Shown: one piece after another, positions 10,001-22,057 of the stretch
Numbering within the stretch: position 1 is the first letter of the stretch
Layout: every line of letters begins with the position of its first letter
Assembly (NCBI GenBank): GCA_030710605.1
Contig: CP092876.1
Span: 65,410,115 to 65,474,114, forward strand
Direction: 5' to 3'
Source of the DNA: Cordylochernes scorpioides
Lineage: Eukaryota > Arthropoda > Arachnida > Pseudoscorpiones > Chernetidae
DNA length: 64,000 bases
Program-made: the position numbers and the translations under genes
Notes under the pieces: model-generated
What the model was told of the DNA's origin: nothing
Seen by the model: the letters and a program-made list of their open reading frames with translations, nothing else
The model's database searches: none

Positions 10001-11047
10001 TTGTTCAATTCTTGACAGCCCTCAAATAGAGGCCGCCATTTGTTTTTATGCATTGCGCATGAGGGGTAAGTGCTGAAAAGGCGCTAATCTGCAACAGCGG
10101 AACCAGATGTTTACACCAAAAATGTATGCGAGGATTTTAAGTATTTTTTTTTACAAAAATAGCTTTATAGGCGTTTTCCTAGAACTTATTGACCCTTCCT
10201 CATAATATATTATATATGTACAGTATATATAATACACTATATAAAAATATACTATATTATATATTACTATGTATATAGATATAATGTCTGTGAATATGCT
10301 ATAGGACGATTCATAATTTATCATGATATTCAAGAAATGTTATACTTATATATTTATTATTATAAAACAGAGAGAGAGAGAGTTTAATAAGCTATTTCTG
10401 GTCATGCAAATGAAAGTTTCTGATTCTTACATTCTTTCAAGCATTCATTTACTATATTATATAAACATTCAGGGTGTTTAGAGAAACAATCAAATAGAAT
10501 AGAACATGAGTTCAAAATTGGTGATACCGCTTGGAGGGTTCACCATAATGAGTTAACCCCTCTCTCATTCAAATTTTATTCTTCGCAATGAAATAACAGA
10601 GTGGCTTTAATTATATGTATCAGAAAAGTAACCTTACATTTAGTAATATCCAATTGTTTAATAAAACAGTTACTCCTTTTTAAGTAAATAAAAATATCAT
10701 TTAATGAAAGATGCAGAGATATCACATATGTTATGCTATTTTATAAGAAGACAACGATCTTCCTTCACACATTATTTATAATTTTGTCATAATTAAGGCT
10801 ATTTGAAGAGATGACTTCAACTATATTTGCATTTAGATATTACAGATATCTTATAATATTAAAATTAGAATTGGAAAATAATTCTAGGGTGAGTCTCTTT
10901 CTTCTCTCTACTTTCATACTTCCCTTATTATAATTTATTGGATCCTTTTAGCATATCACTCGAATTTTTCTTAGTTTTAGTATGAATGGAATAGCATAAT
11001 TTATGAAAGCACAATTTGCATTGAAATACAAATTTCTGACCTAACAG

Positions 11048-11259
11048 ACCTGTGTGTTCGTGCTCAATCAGAATCCAAGCCTGAGTGCGAGGCTGAATTT
11101 GATATCGGCAAGTGTGAAGATGGAGATGACGGTTTCTCCATCTACTATAAAAAAGCCTCCCGTTCCTGTGTCATGCTGCCTACAGGAAAATGCGCTAAGG
11201 GCGAGAACCGCTTCAAGTCCCTGGACGACTGCAATCGCGCCTGCAAAAATTTCAATTAA
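11048..11259 (+). CDS. Kunitz gene 1, exon 2 (secreted single Kunitz/BPTI-type domain)
   Basis: The exon follows the acceptor CTAACAG and ends with TAA at 11257-11259. It encodes one Kunitz domain whose six cysteines are spaced 8-17-7-12-3; BPTI has 8-15-7-12-3. The NRF..L..C...C ending is typical of the fold. The residue after the second cysteine, equivalent to the P1 site, is Glu (GKCEDG), not Lys or Arg, and the usual YGGC is LPTGKC, so classical trypsin-type inhibition is unlikely. A seventh cysteine lies just after the predicted signal cleavage. Kunitz proteins of this size in blood-feeding or venomous arthropods act on proteases or ion channels, but the role here is not known. Gene 2 encodes a near-identical protein. 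Confidence 0.88.
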
Positions 11260-11308
11260 CCACACCGAATTAACATATTCCAATGTTATACTATTTTGAA
11301 GGTTGTTA

Positions 11309-11314
11309 AATAAA
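11309..11314 (+). promoter_or_regulatory. Poly(A) signal of Kunitz gene 1
   Basis: AATAAA lies 50 bp after the stop codon. The same signal in the same context (AAATAAAGAATTTAAT) is found 3' of gene 2 on the other strand. Confidence 0.7.
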
Positions 11315-11361
11315 GAATTTAATATAGTGCATCATATATAATGCTTCATGGCTTTCCTTGA

Positions 11362-11386
11362 CTGATGAGATAAAACAGCCTGAAAC
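11362..11386 (+). ncRNA. Hammerhead-like core motif, 3' of Kunitz gene 1
   Basis: CTGATGA at 11362-11368 is followed after a short spacer by GAAAC at 11382-11386. The better-preserved counterpart 3' of gene 2 (20249-20273) has a GGC/GCC stem between these boxes; here the stem is damaged. Self-cleavage is not shown. Confidence 0.3.
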
Positions 11387-11419
11387 GCGTATCTGATTAG
11401 TTTTTATTGGTTAATCGAG

Positions 11420-13811
11420 AAAGGGTATATTCAAGTATATTTGCATATGTCCAATATTTAAATAATATTAAAATTCAATGATTATTTGATATTTATTCCG
11501 ACAGATAGCTCACGGCATCGGCAACTTTTAGTTACACCATTATTGTACTACTTAATACTATCTATATGTAGCCCTTGTGTTGTGTGTGACCATTAACAAC
11601 AGCCCTATATCAATGTTATAAGGAAATTGAAATTTGTCTAAGAATATTTTAATAAAGACAATTCCAACAGCCTTAAACGACTTTCCAGAGGCTATCTAAC
11701 GTTATTGGTTTTCTATATTTGAGAGCAGGTTTGAACAAAAATTAAAAACAAAATCGATAGTGGTCAAATCTGGGTATTAAGCATGGATGTTCCTGAGAGT
11801 GAAGTAGAGGATTTTGATTTCATATTTTTTTTATCCAGGTATTGATGTGTTGAACATGAAATATAACACGTGGCTTTATCTTGGTTCAGCAACACAGATC
11901 TTGAGTCACTTTATGCAAAAAGCGAACTTTATTGCAGATTTTATTTTGACATTTGGATCCACCTTTTTTTATAGGAAACTTCTCAACGTACGAAAAATCT
12001 GAAACGGTCATGAAGCCTTTTGAGAAATCTTCCTTGAATTTCTTGGCCAAGCTCTGAAAGATGTTTATTTGAAAGTTAGCATTGTAAATGACATAGAGAC
12101 GGTTACTATCATTGAGGAGAATCCATGCATCATCCAGTGTAACAGCATTCTTCTATTTTTCACCTGTTACGTACCTTTCATAAAGGGCCCTGCTTCAGTT
12201 GTTTAGTTCCTGATATGGTGCGACTTGAGAATTTGAAATGTATCCTTTTTATGTATTTATAATCTTATTTTTTTACATAATAATATGGCTGAGGGCAAAT
12301 AGATGTTATGTTATTTTTGTGAAAATTTACATTTGAATAGTTGGATTCACTCTGACAACCATTTCCTTCATTTCTCTTCCAGATGGAGTTGAATATTTAT
12401 TCTTGCACCTCTTTCATAAGAATTCTTTCGTCTAATTTCAAAAATATCGAAATTTTCTTTGCGTTTATTAAGTATTCGAAAATTTATTCACTTAGTTATA
12501 ACATTATTATTTTCTTTCATAATTTTAATGTTTTAGAAAAAAAAGTATTTCTCCTAGGAAATTCAGTAATAAAAGTTATCCAAAATTCCAAAATCACTTT
12601 CATTTTTAGGCATTCTGATAAATTTAAAAATCGTTTTAATCCAATTTTTTTCTTTTAGAAATGAGAAAAACCTAAAGGTAGCGCAATTTGTGACAATTTA
12701 GTCTACACTGGAAAAAAATTAAAGCGTTAATGATGGTGTTTAACAAACCTATGGAAAGAAGCTTTCCCATTTGTATAAATTCACAAAGTTTGTTTTAAGC
12801 ACAGCATTTCTTCAGTAGAGGCAAATCAAACAATACAAAACTTGTTTAAGAAATATGAGTGAACAACACTTACGCACTCTTTTTCTTGATTAAGGATTAT
12901 AGAGCGGTATTTTTATTATATAGACGCACAAATATAAATACACGTAATGTGAAGAATATATCCAGTTAAGGGTTACTTATAATTCCACCCTAAACATGCA
13001 AAGCGCACTATTTATAGCGATATATATTTATGGTAATAAAATATTACATTTTAATTAACCACCAACAAAATTCAATGTAGGTTTCTAAGTCTAAAAAGAA
13101 AAGTAAGTAATAAAATTTCAATATCCCCTTTTATACTTTATTTATCGTTGTTTTTGAGCTCAGTAAAGATATTGTGAACGATTCATCTGCGAGATAGGTT
13201 GAAAAGACTATGACCTTTGGCTTCAGACACATTAATTTAGTTTATTCCAACATAGAAACATCTACAATAACTTTGATATCTGGTTCCTAAATGTTTAAAC
13301 CAGAGCCATTGCGATGAATAAATTGTACGTTTCTTGTTAAGGTCTTTATGGTTCAACCTTCAATATAGGTTGGTTGTCCTGAATTACGAACCAGAAGATA
13401 GAGTTTATTCAGAAAAAGCAAGTATAAAATATAATTGCTGAGGGCTTTATATGAAACGTTAATTATATTAATATGATTGCACCCCCCCCTAATGTTTGGA
13501 GGATATTTAGATTAGGCAAAGGTTTTCAATCCATTCCATTGTATACACCCAGAAGTTCGGATTTATCAAGATAAGGCAAGTATTCGATGGTGTTTATAAG
13601 GTTTTATTGTAGAACACTCAAAGTTTTATTCAATATACCTAACAGCGGATTGCAATTTTTGGTATAAGAAAAAGTGCACTTTTGATAAGGTGTTAATGAT
13701 GTAATATTCAATATTTTAGTCCCCATTGTACACACTAGATGAAATAGACTTCATTTAGTAAGGCAAGTTTACAGTGATTTCTAAGATGTTTGTAGTAAAA
13801 TCTTTAATCTA
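11420..13811. other. Non-coding AT-rich spacer
   Basis: No gene was recognised. The sequence is AT-rich with only short chance open frames (for example 12383-12658, dominated by Phe, Ile and Asn codons). This is intergenic space between Kunitz gene 1 and the Tc1 element at 13812. Confidence 0.6.
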
Positions 13812-15191
13812 AACTGCTGGCCACCGTAAATGTAACACAATGAAATTTACAACATGTATTAGCGGAGGTGAGATATGCAAATTATTAGAATTTCAGCGCA
13901 GACGCACATCACGCGCGCCTGTGGCTCCACTTCAAAGCACTATTTAAGACTAGGAAATTTCGACGATTTCAAGTTCGGCAATTTTTTTTTTGCGTTTCTC
14001 AAAAAACGATCAATTATGCCTCGTAGAAATCAGCGATCATTTTTGATCAAGTATCCGAGTTCGACAGAGGAAGGATAGTAGCCTACCGAGATTGTGGATT
14101 ATCTTTCAGGGAAATCGGTAGTCGTGTTAGACGAAACCAAACAACTGTAATGCGGATATGTGATCGTTGAATGCTGGAAGGTACGACTGACCGACGTGTT
14201 CGATCGCATCCACCTCAGTTTACCACTTAGCGAGCTGACAGGAAAATTGTGGGAAATGCCAGTGACAGATCGCTCAGTCACACCACGAACTGTAGCACAG
14301 CACATTCAGTCTTTAACGCATGATCCAGTATCTGCACGTACCATTCGACGCCGTTTACAGAAGAGTGTTTGTCCGCAAGACACCCATTGCTTCGTCTACC
14401 CTTGACGCAGAACCACAGACGTCTCCGCCGCCAATGGTGCGGTGAAATAAGGATGTGGAAAACAGGATGTAATGAAATTGTCTTCACTGACTCGTAACGC
14501 TTCTGTCTGTAACACTACGATGGTCGGATTCGAGTCTGGAGACACCGTGGAGAGAGGATGCTGAACAGCCGCGTTATACACCGCTACACTGGTCCTGCAC
14601 CGGGTATTATGGTATGGGGCGGTATTGGATATCACTCTCGCACTCCTCTAGTACGCATTGCTCCTACTTTAAATAGCCAGCGCTACATCTCTGAGGTGTT
14701 GGAGCCAGTTGTCATTCCTTACCTTCATGGCTTTCCCACAGCCATATTTTAACAGGATAATGCGCGACAACACGTGGCACGCATTGTCCAAAGATTCTTC
14801 GTCAATCGCCAGATTGAATTGCTTTCTTGGCCGGCTCGCTCTCCGGCACTTTCGCCGATTGAAAACATGTGATCCATTGTTGCTGAATGATCGACCCAGA
14901 TTACATCCCTAGCTGCCACACCAGATCAACTTTGGGAACGTGTGGAAGCTACTTTGTCTGCTGTATCCCAAGAACACATCCAAAGTCTTTTTGAATCAAT
15001 GCCTAGGCGTGTGGCAGCGGGGATCTCCAACAATGGTGGCTACTCTGACTACTGATTCTGCCAGGAACAACACTTTGCACAAGTCTATAAATTTAGTCAT
15101 TTGATATTTGGTCAATATGTTATCCACAAAATAAATTTTGTTGTGATATCTCTTGCCTTTCTTGGTGTTGCTATTTGGGTGGCCAGCAGTG
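13812..15191 (+). mobile_element. Tc1-like DNA transposon 1 (about 1.38 kb)
   Basis: The ends are inverted: AACTGCTGGCCACC at the left and GGTGGCCAGCAGTG at the right, with TA directly outside both (13810-13811 and 15192-15193). The element contains one decayed transposase. Length, TIRs and TA target duplication fit the Tc1/mariner superfamily. Confidence 0.8.
14016..15055 (+). pseudogene. Tc1-family transposase, multiply frameshifted
   Basis: The start MPRRNQRSFL is at 14016. Recognisable pieces in different frames include AYRDCGLSFREIGSRV (helix-turn-helix, about 14081-14128), a GIMVWGGIGYHSRTPLVRIA stretch near 14608-14670, NSQRYISEVLEPVVIPYL near 14671-14730, and remains of the final acidic region (PARSP... 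near 14836). Many frameshifts and stops interrupt it, so it cannot encode an active enzyme. The intact family performs cut-and-paste transposition at TA sites using a DD34E catalytic triad. Confidence 0.8.
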
Positions 15192-15193
15192 TA

Positions 15194-15880
15194 TTTGTCC
15201 GATTGCTATATACCAGAAGATAGAGCTTATTGATATATATCAAGTTTACAATGATTTTTAAAGATATTTGTAATTTATTCTCTATATATTCGTACCATTG
15301 TGCCCACCATTGGATAGAATTAATTGAAATATGACAATCATAAAATGGATGATAAATGGTTTATCATGAAACATTCAATACATTTGTACCATAATAACTT
15401 TCAACTATATAGAACAAATTAGATACGAGATATATATATATATAGAACAAATTAGATACTCGCATATAAGTTAACAATGGATGCTAAGATGCCAATAGTA
15501 GAAAACTTCCACGATATTACCCAATGTTAACTAATGTTGTATAGCGTTCTGTGAAAGCTAACTTCTCTTTGTCCTTTTCTCTTCTACTTTGATTCTCAGT
15601 ATCCTTAGCTAAGATTAGTGAAAGTATTTGTTTTCTTATAGTGTATCCATCACTCCCTCTATATTTTAAGAATGGATAAACATTTTTTACAGCCACAATA
15701 TTTTGTTTCATGTAATCTGAACGAAATATGTATCTACCATCTAGTTTCTCAACCAATATTATAAGGGAAGATAAGAAAAATTAGGATTGTCGTATCATGC
15801 CTTCTTTGACATTATTTCAAATAATTATTTTAATAAATCTCGCTCTTTATAACTAACTCTGTATGACTTATTTTTAAATA
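15194..15880. other. Spacer between two Tc1 elements, with an unrecognised 79-codon frame
   Basis: On the minus strand, 15756-15517 is open for 79 codons with a balanced composition (MVEKLDGRYIFRSDYMKQ at the start, then a charged C-terminal half). It looks more protein-like than its AT-rich surroundings, but I do not recognise it and see no promoter or clear splice sites. It may be an exon or gene remnant, or chance. Confidence 0.25.
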
Positions 15881-16092
15881 CACTGGTCCGCAAAATTAAA
15901 GGAACAACATATTTTTTTCGTTTATCTCAAATTTTATTGAAAATTTATCAATGAAATTTTATACACAATGTATTATTCCATTATTGATTAGGATACCCGA
16001 AATAAAAGAATTCTAACACGTATTTTATGCAAATTAGCCGGTCAAGCAATGATCTTCTTGCAGTCAGTGCATAAATATCATGGATATTGTTG

Positions 16093-17110
16093 TTAATATG
16101 GGGTGTGATCGCCTTTAACTGATAGACAGGCTCTACATCGGTGACCCATACTAAGAAATAGGGAGTTTATCAGCTCCTGTGGAATCAACACCCACTCTTG
16201 TGTTAAGGCTGTTTCTAGCTCATGAGTGTTTCTAGGAGGGGGTTGGAGGGATAAGATCCGCCGTCCTAGGTTGTCCCATACATGCTCAAAGGGATTTAGG
16301 TCTGGGGATCGAGCTGGCCAATTCATCCGAGCAATTGCATGGTTTTGGAGAAAAGTGTCGACCACACAAGCCCTATGTGGACGGGCATTATCATCCATTA
16401 GAAGAAAGTTTTCTCCCATTTCCAATGCTTGAGGCATCACATAAGCTGCCAAGATCTCGTCCCGATACCTCTGTCCAGTCAGGGTTCCTTGCCGAAAAAT
16501 ATGGAGTGCTGTGCGACCGCCCAAGAAGATTCCAGCCCAGACCATAAAACCTTGGCTTCTGTATGGATCCCTTTCAACCATATTCTGGGGATTATATCTG
16601 GTTCCTACCTCTCTCCAGACAAAGACACGACGAGAATCGCTGTTTAGAGAGAATCTGGACTCATCAGTGAACATTACACGCCTCCATTCATCTGTATTCC
16701 AGGCGACATGTTGTCTGCACCAAAGTTTTCTTGCTCTCTTTTGAGGTGGTGTCAATGGCACACAAATTATGGGTCGTCGAGCATAGAAGCCCTTCTTGTG
16801 AAGCCTTCTGCGTATTGTATCAGTTGATACTGAGACTCCTGTAGCTGCATTGAGGTCACTTCGTAGTTGCGATGCTGTCATTCTTCTATTACGACGCACA
16901 AGGAGACTCAAATAACGGTCTTGATTTAACGTTGTGACCCTTGGCCGTCCTTGTCCGGGTGTTCTGGCAACATTAGCTGTCGTTTGAAAATTTTCCAAAG
17001 CCTTGAGACAACGTTTCTTGTCACTCCAAGCCATCTTGTTACTTCTGCCTGTGATTGGCCTGCTTCCATCTTTCCAATAGCTTGCCATTTTTTTCTTGCA
17101 GTAAATGTTG
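16093..17110 (-). pseudogene. Tc1 transposase (DD34E), one frameshift in the DNA-binding part
   Basis: The catalytic region is open and complete: FTDESRFSLNSDSRRVFVW (first Asp), LLMDDNARPHRA (second Asp) and SPDLNPFEHVWD (Glu), with 34 residues between the last two, the DD34E signature. Upstream, the reading frame (MASYWKDGSRPITGRSNK...) makes no sense for the family. A neighbouring frame instead encodes a normal helix-turn-helix (GKMEAGQSQAEVTRWLGV, NVVSRLWKIF). The two meet near 16985, so one small indel disrupts an otherwise young-looking gene. The intact enzyme would bind the TIRs and cut at TA sites. Probably inactive. Confidence 0.85.
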
Positions 17111-17329
17111 CCTATAAGCCATGAAAACTTCAAAAAACAAAAAGGTTCAATTAAAATCTAGTGGAGCGTAAAATTAGGACGCTTTGAGAAAGACTCAGGA
17201 ACGTGCTGGAGGCGGAGTCAACGTAGACGGTGGTATTTTGCATATTGGGAACAACTTTATTTGTTTTTCTGTTTTACATACTCTCTTAATACATGGAAGC
17301 TTTTGAATATACCAAAACTTGATATATAT

Positions 17330-18600
17330 CCCTTAATATAACTTTTCTTTTGACGTGACAACGTCTTAAATTAGGTTGCGGCTGGGAGTCACTTATGAAA
17401 AAGTGTAACGCCCGGTAACGTTACGATGAGTCATCGAACGAGAGTGCTGCGCGCGCAGCGCTAGAGAATTAGGCGCATTGAATCGGCGCATGCTTGTCTC
17501 TGTCTTTGTCTTTCTCGAACGTTCTTGGCGTTGGAAAAACAAGAAAGCGTCATAATACAAGTTCACACGTGTGGTTAAAGTATCGTCAGCTGTGTCTGTA
17601 GTGAAAATGTGGAGTGCTTAGATTCGTCATTTACAACAACTACAACAATAAAGGTAAATAATTGTACACTGATATTTCATTATCGTAAACTATGATTGAT
17701 TGATTAATTGTTAGATTGACACAAAAGTTGAGAAACTGAGTTTATAGGTTATGTCATACTATTGATAAATGTTGATAGTGTTAAGTAAATTATTAGTTTA
17801 AAATTAATTAATTAATTAATTATTATTTTACAAATTTTAAATAGTTTCAAATTTATTTAGCAAAAATTTGAACCTTCGATCTGAATAAATGTTTTGATTT
17901 TCGAATTGATTCTTTAAAATTACAAATATTAAGAAAAAGTGGCAGATATAAGAAAACTTTATTTAAACTGTGTTGAGCAAGAATTTTAACATCTAATTTA
18001 AGTAAATGTTTTAATTTTCAACTTCATCATTTACAATTACAAATTTTATTTAATTTCAAATTTATATTTAGCAAAAATTTGAACCTTCGATCTGAATAAG
18101 TGTTTTGATTTTCAAATACCAACGCGGCTGGTGGAGTGGCGATCTATCGTAAATTATCATCGACATCTACGGCGGAAGTGTTCCAAGTTGCGATTACAGA
18201 CGTAACTCGTGTCATTAAAACCAAGGGTGACATGTGCATGACTTAAGTTACTTGCTTCGCAGCTAATACTAGCTTCAAGTTTATACTCGGTGTCAACAGC
18301 CAGTACGTGCCACCGTTCGTGCAAGTTGATTCTAGTATACCGATTCTTCTGTGTGGTGATTTTAACAAAAACGTAAAGCCTGACAACTCGTTTCTTAAAT
18401 TCATGAAAAATACGTATAATCTTGATTGCGTATCAAACTTTTCTAAGTCAACTACGTTAAAAGGAACAACTATCGACTTGACTTTCGCAAGACACATTAC
18501 AGCAGAAACACTTCCTTTCATTTCATATTTCTCCTATCATCGTCCTATCCTCAACAAAATCACTCAAATAGGAATTAGTTAAGTTTAAGTTTACATGTAC
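17330..18600 (+). mobile_element. Unclassified insertion inside Tc1 element 2, carrying an endonuclease fragment
   Basis: The left part (17345-17600) is GC-richer and contains CG-rich phrases (GACGTGACAACGTCTTAAAT, CTGCGCGCGCAGCGCTAG) that look like a promoter or terminal region. The middle is AT-rich, with two copies of TTTGAACCTTCGATCTGAATAA (near 17869 and 18077). An EEP-type endonuclease fragment follows. Ends and target duplication were not resolved. The origin could be a Helentron-type or non-LTR element. Confidence 0.45.
18118..18582 (+). pseudogene. EEP-type (exonuclease-endonuclease-phosphatase) endonuclease fragment
   Basis: One frame reads AGGVAIYRKL..., then after an in-frame TAA near 18243 continues ILLCGDFNKNVKPDNSFL, then TTLKGTTIDLTFAR and SYFSYHRPIL. 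GDFN, the TT-IDL block and the (S)xHRPI ending are hallmark EEP nuclease motifs, in the form seen in arthropod mobile elements. The N-terminal part of the domain is missing, and one nonsense codon interrupts the frame. It does not belong to the surrounding Tc1 element. Confidence 0.65.
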
Positions 18601-18678
18601 AATGTTTTAGTAAACAAAATATATTTCTATAGTTTTTCTTAAACATGTGTTGTTCCTTTAATTTTGCGGACCAGTGTA

Positions 18679-20225
18679 ATTTTGCAGCCTCTGTAATAAT
18701 TCAATGTTTTCCAAAGTTGGTTCTGCCTAATCCCACTGTAATTTTCTAAAACTTGTTTTTAATTCTATGAGTTCTTTTAATGAAAGATGTTCGTTAAATA
18801 TAGGAAACGAAGATCACCATTCTTATATTCTCGATTAAAACTTATTTCCTCAGACTTCTTCAATCGTACAACGTTTTGTGTTCATTATTTTTAATACTGT
18901 AGGATAATGATTCTTTATCCAGATATGTAATATATTATTTATAATATTGATATTTTTTTTATAAACGAAGTCGATTTGCTTGAAACATTCTGCAGTTCTT
19001 CTCGAAGATAGGTTCACCAGTATCCTAGGAACCTTTAATTTCCTTAGTTAAAAATTGCTTTCATCGCGATTTTTCGTCAAATCATATTTCATTGTTTTAT
19101 TTCTTCAATCAATTTTTGCATTCATATTCTTAAGAAAATTTCTTCCAAGTACTAATATCCGTGAATATGTTATTAATATTATTAATTGATGCGTAACACT
19201 GTTTTCTCGTAAATTTTCAATTCAAAACAATTATTAATAAAATATTATTTTGCCATTGGGTAGAGTGCGTGTTATATAGGATATAATTAAGACAGAGCAT
19301 GTTACGAGGGCTGTTATAAGGTTGAACATTGACAGATAGGCGTCTATATCGATTAAAACTTAACAAGGACCATCAACCTCAAAAATCAGTTTATAATCAG
19401 TTTCAAACTTCCAAATGCAATTTATGTTAAACCTACTTTTATTAATAGAATCAGGCCAGGTACGCAGTTTAAATATTGCCGACAAGGAATATTTATTCTG
19501 AGTCTACTCTTCTTCTTTCTTATCTCCACTCAATCATATTAAGGTATCAAGTTTGTAAAGTTTGAGACTTTTAATAGTTTTGTTGTGGATGAGTAGAGCA
19601 CATCAATGGATGAGTTGACAACCATCATGATTGGGTGAAGTAGAATGCGTCTGCCTTTTTCATTAAGACTGGGAGCACTACTCAGTGGCAGGCCGACTTA
19701 GTTCCAAAAGAAATGGCCGTCTCTATAATGAGTAACAGACGCCATGTGCAGCCGCTCCTAACATGGAGTACAAACGCTGCTCATCCTGTATTCCTGGATT
19801 AGGAGCTCTTACGGGGTACTATTAGCCGGGCCAGATAAGCCCAGGTTTTTTTAGTGAGCTTGTTACTGCTCCCTTCCTCCTTTTTCATCCGGGCTTGAGA
19901 CCGGCAAAGGCAGAGTTTCTATTTTGAGTAAAAAATTTTAATGTTTTCCATTGCCTACATTAGCGTAGAGCCTTGGTTTGTCTTTTCCCTCGTCCAAAAA
20001 GATATTTCCCTTGACGCTATCATGAATATTATAGGATCTACAATTTTTACAAATATATTCACACAATGTATTCTGGCCTGTTGATCTTAAAATAAATATA
20101 AAAAGGCATCTCCTAATCGTAAAACTAAAAGGTGCCGATGGCTTGAGTCATCTATCGAAATAAATATCAATTAATCGTTGATTTTACATAATTCCGGTAT
20201 TAACCATATATTCTTTTTTGATTAA
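18679..20225. other. Non-coding spacer with a GC-richer unknown block
   Basis: Mostly AT-rich. A block at about 19590-19920 is markedly GC-richer (for example GGGCCAGATAAGCCCAGG) and may be a worn mobile-element fragment, but no protein or RNA was recognised. Near 20103-20200 lies a repeat (GGCATCTCCTAATCGTAAAA...CGAAATAAATATCA) related to the foldback at 56866-57022. Confidence 0.5.
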
Positions 20226-20248
20226 CCAAAATATCTTACTTCGTACAC

Positions 20249-20273
20249 GTTTCAGGCTGTTGTGCCTCATCAG
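20249..20273 (-). ncRNA. Hammerhead-like core motif, 3' of Kunitz gene 2
   Basis: On the minus strand, CTGATGA is followed by GGC-ACAACA-GCC (a stem-loop), U and GAAAC, then GTGTAC. This is the layout of a hammerhead catalytic core: CUGANGA, stem II, GAAA, and a GUA or GUC cleavage triplet. It occurs at the equivalent place 3' of both Kunitz copies, so it was co-duplicated. Confidence 0.4.
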
Positions 20274-20626
20274 CTTGATGCAAGCTCTACCTCAACGACC
20301 AAATAAACTCATCTTAGAGGAATCCTGAGAAATGATTAAAATGATATTCTGGCTGGTATTGCGTGCAAAAAGCTCTTAACATAAAAACTACAAAGTTGAA
20401 ACAAATTGCTCTACTATTCTCATCCTAGCTTTTGTGAACATTTTGTAGACTTTTATTTGGTAGTTCTGTTTTTGAGTTTATCTCTAGATTGAAATTTGTC
20501 TAGGGACAGAAAAAGGTCGGTTGTTTATCTGGTATTGTCTGGGGTTTGGGAGTGTATATAAAAATGTATATTTATAAAATAGAAATATATGATGATATCT
20601 TAAATAATGCAGACAAAATTAAATTC

Positions 20627-20632
20627 TTTATT
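20627..20632 (-). promoter_or_regulatory. Poly(A) signal of Kunitz gene 2
   Basis: AATAAA on the minus strand, 48 bp after the stop, in the same context as gene 1. Confidence 0.7.
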
Positions 20633-20679
20633 TGATATTTTAAAAGGTTTTAACATTGAAGTCCATTAATCTGGTGTGG

Positions 20680-20891
20680 TTAATTGAAATTTTTACAGGC
20701 GCGGTTGCAGTCGTCCAGGGACTTGAAGCGGTTCTCGCCTTTAGCGCATTTTCCTGTAGGCAGCATGACACAGGAACGGGAGGCTTTTTTATAGTAGATG
20801 GAGAAACCTTCATCGCCATCTTCACACTTGCCGATATCAAATTCAGCATCGCACTCAGGCTTGGATTCTGGTTGAGCACCAACACACAGGT
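20680..20891 (-). CDS. Kunitz gene 2, exon 2 (secreted single Kunitz domain)
   Basis: The acceptor CTAACAG and a 212-bp exon are identical in layout to gene 1. The protein has the same 8-17-7-12-3 cysteine spacing, Glu at the P1-equivalent site and the extra N-terminal cysteine. Only about four residues differ from gene 1 (for example Gly for Arg and Pro for Ser before the first domain cysteine, and two Asp/Glu swaps), all conservative or outside the core. The frame, splice sites and poly(A) signal are intact, so this copy looks functional. It lies tail-to-tail with gene 1 as part of an inverted duplication. The biological target is unknown. Confidence 0.88.
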
Positions 20892-22057
20892 CTGTTAGGT
20901 CAGAAATTTGTATTTAAATACTAATTATTCATTTTGTAATAATGCTATTTTATTTATACTCTCTAGATCATTTGTAGTGATATTTTAAAGTGATATATCC
21001 AAGAGATTCTTATTATGTAAATATGAAAGTGGAGAGAAGAGAAAGAGTGTTCCCCTAGAGTTATATTTATTCAAATTTTAACATTTTAAGAAACCTTTAA
21101 TATATAGATGCAAAGAATTTCGAGGATACCTCCAATTTCAGTGAGGTCATCTCTTTCCTGAATATAAATATAAATATTGTGTGAAGAAATATCTTTTAAT
21201 TCTTATAATATAGGATAGCATATATATAATATCTGCATGTTGTGATAATTATTATATAGAATTGCTCAAGGAAGCTGTTTTATTAAACTATAGATTATTA
21301 ACAATTTTCTTGAGGCTACTATACAAACACATATAATTAAAGGTACTTTCACTCTGATATTCTACTGTAATGAATGAGTTTGAATGAGGGAGGAAATGTA
21401 TCATCTGTGGTATATCGGTAATTTGATCTCTAGTTATTTTGTATTGTATTCTTTTCTATATATATCCTGAATATTGGTTATTTAGAAGGTAAATGGATGC
21501 CCAAAATAATTTAAGCCATTAAAACTCTCAATTTCATGACCTGTAATATATTTCTTTTGCATACACTCTCTCTCACTTCTCTCCTCCGTCTTTTCATGAT
21601 AATAAATATATAGTATAAGTATAACATTTCTTGCATATTATAGGAATTCACAAATCGTTTTATAGCTTATTCAGAGAAATGATGTACATATATATAGAGA
21701 ATAAATGATAATGATAGAAATACATTTTAATAATAAAATATTCACAATTATTTTCGACTTCTTAAGTCGTTATTCGGCTTTGGCCTTTTTCTGGTTTATC
21801 CTCTCTTACTCTCTGACAAACCTTCATCAAATATTACAGATATAGTGAATTTTATATAAAAAAGGGCGTACCTGGATCTGTAAATTAAAAAAAATTCTCA
21901 AAATATTTCGAGAGATTTCTCCATCTTTATTAATTTATTGCACAGTAAACTTGAAGTTAAACTTGAAGTGCACCTTGACGTGCGATAAATTGATAAAGAG
22001 GGAGCAATCTCTATAAATATTTTGAGAAAACCTTTTTTCTCAACAGATCCAGACTTA

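Larger units (their letters stand above)
15881..18676 (-). mobile_element. Tc1-like DNA transposon 2 with internal insertion (2.8 kb)
   Basis: There is an about 29-bp perfect TIR (CACTGGTCCGCAAAATTAAA...) at 15881 and in inverted form ending at 18676, with TA on both sides (15879-15880 and 18677-18678). The transposase occupies the left part on the minus strand. The element is about twice normal Tc1 length because about 1.3 kb of unrelated DNA (about 17330-18600) lies between the transposase start and the right TIR. Confidence 0.88.

Noticed and set aside
12383-12658. 91-codon plus-strand frame
   Set aside because: Composition is dominated by Phe, Ile, Asn, Lys and Ser as expected from AT-rich non-coding DNA; no domain, promoter or splice support.
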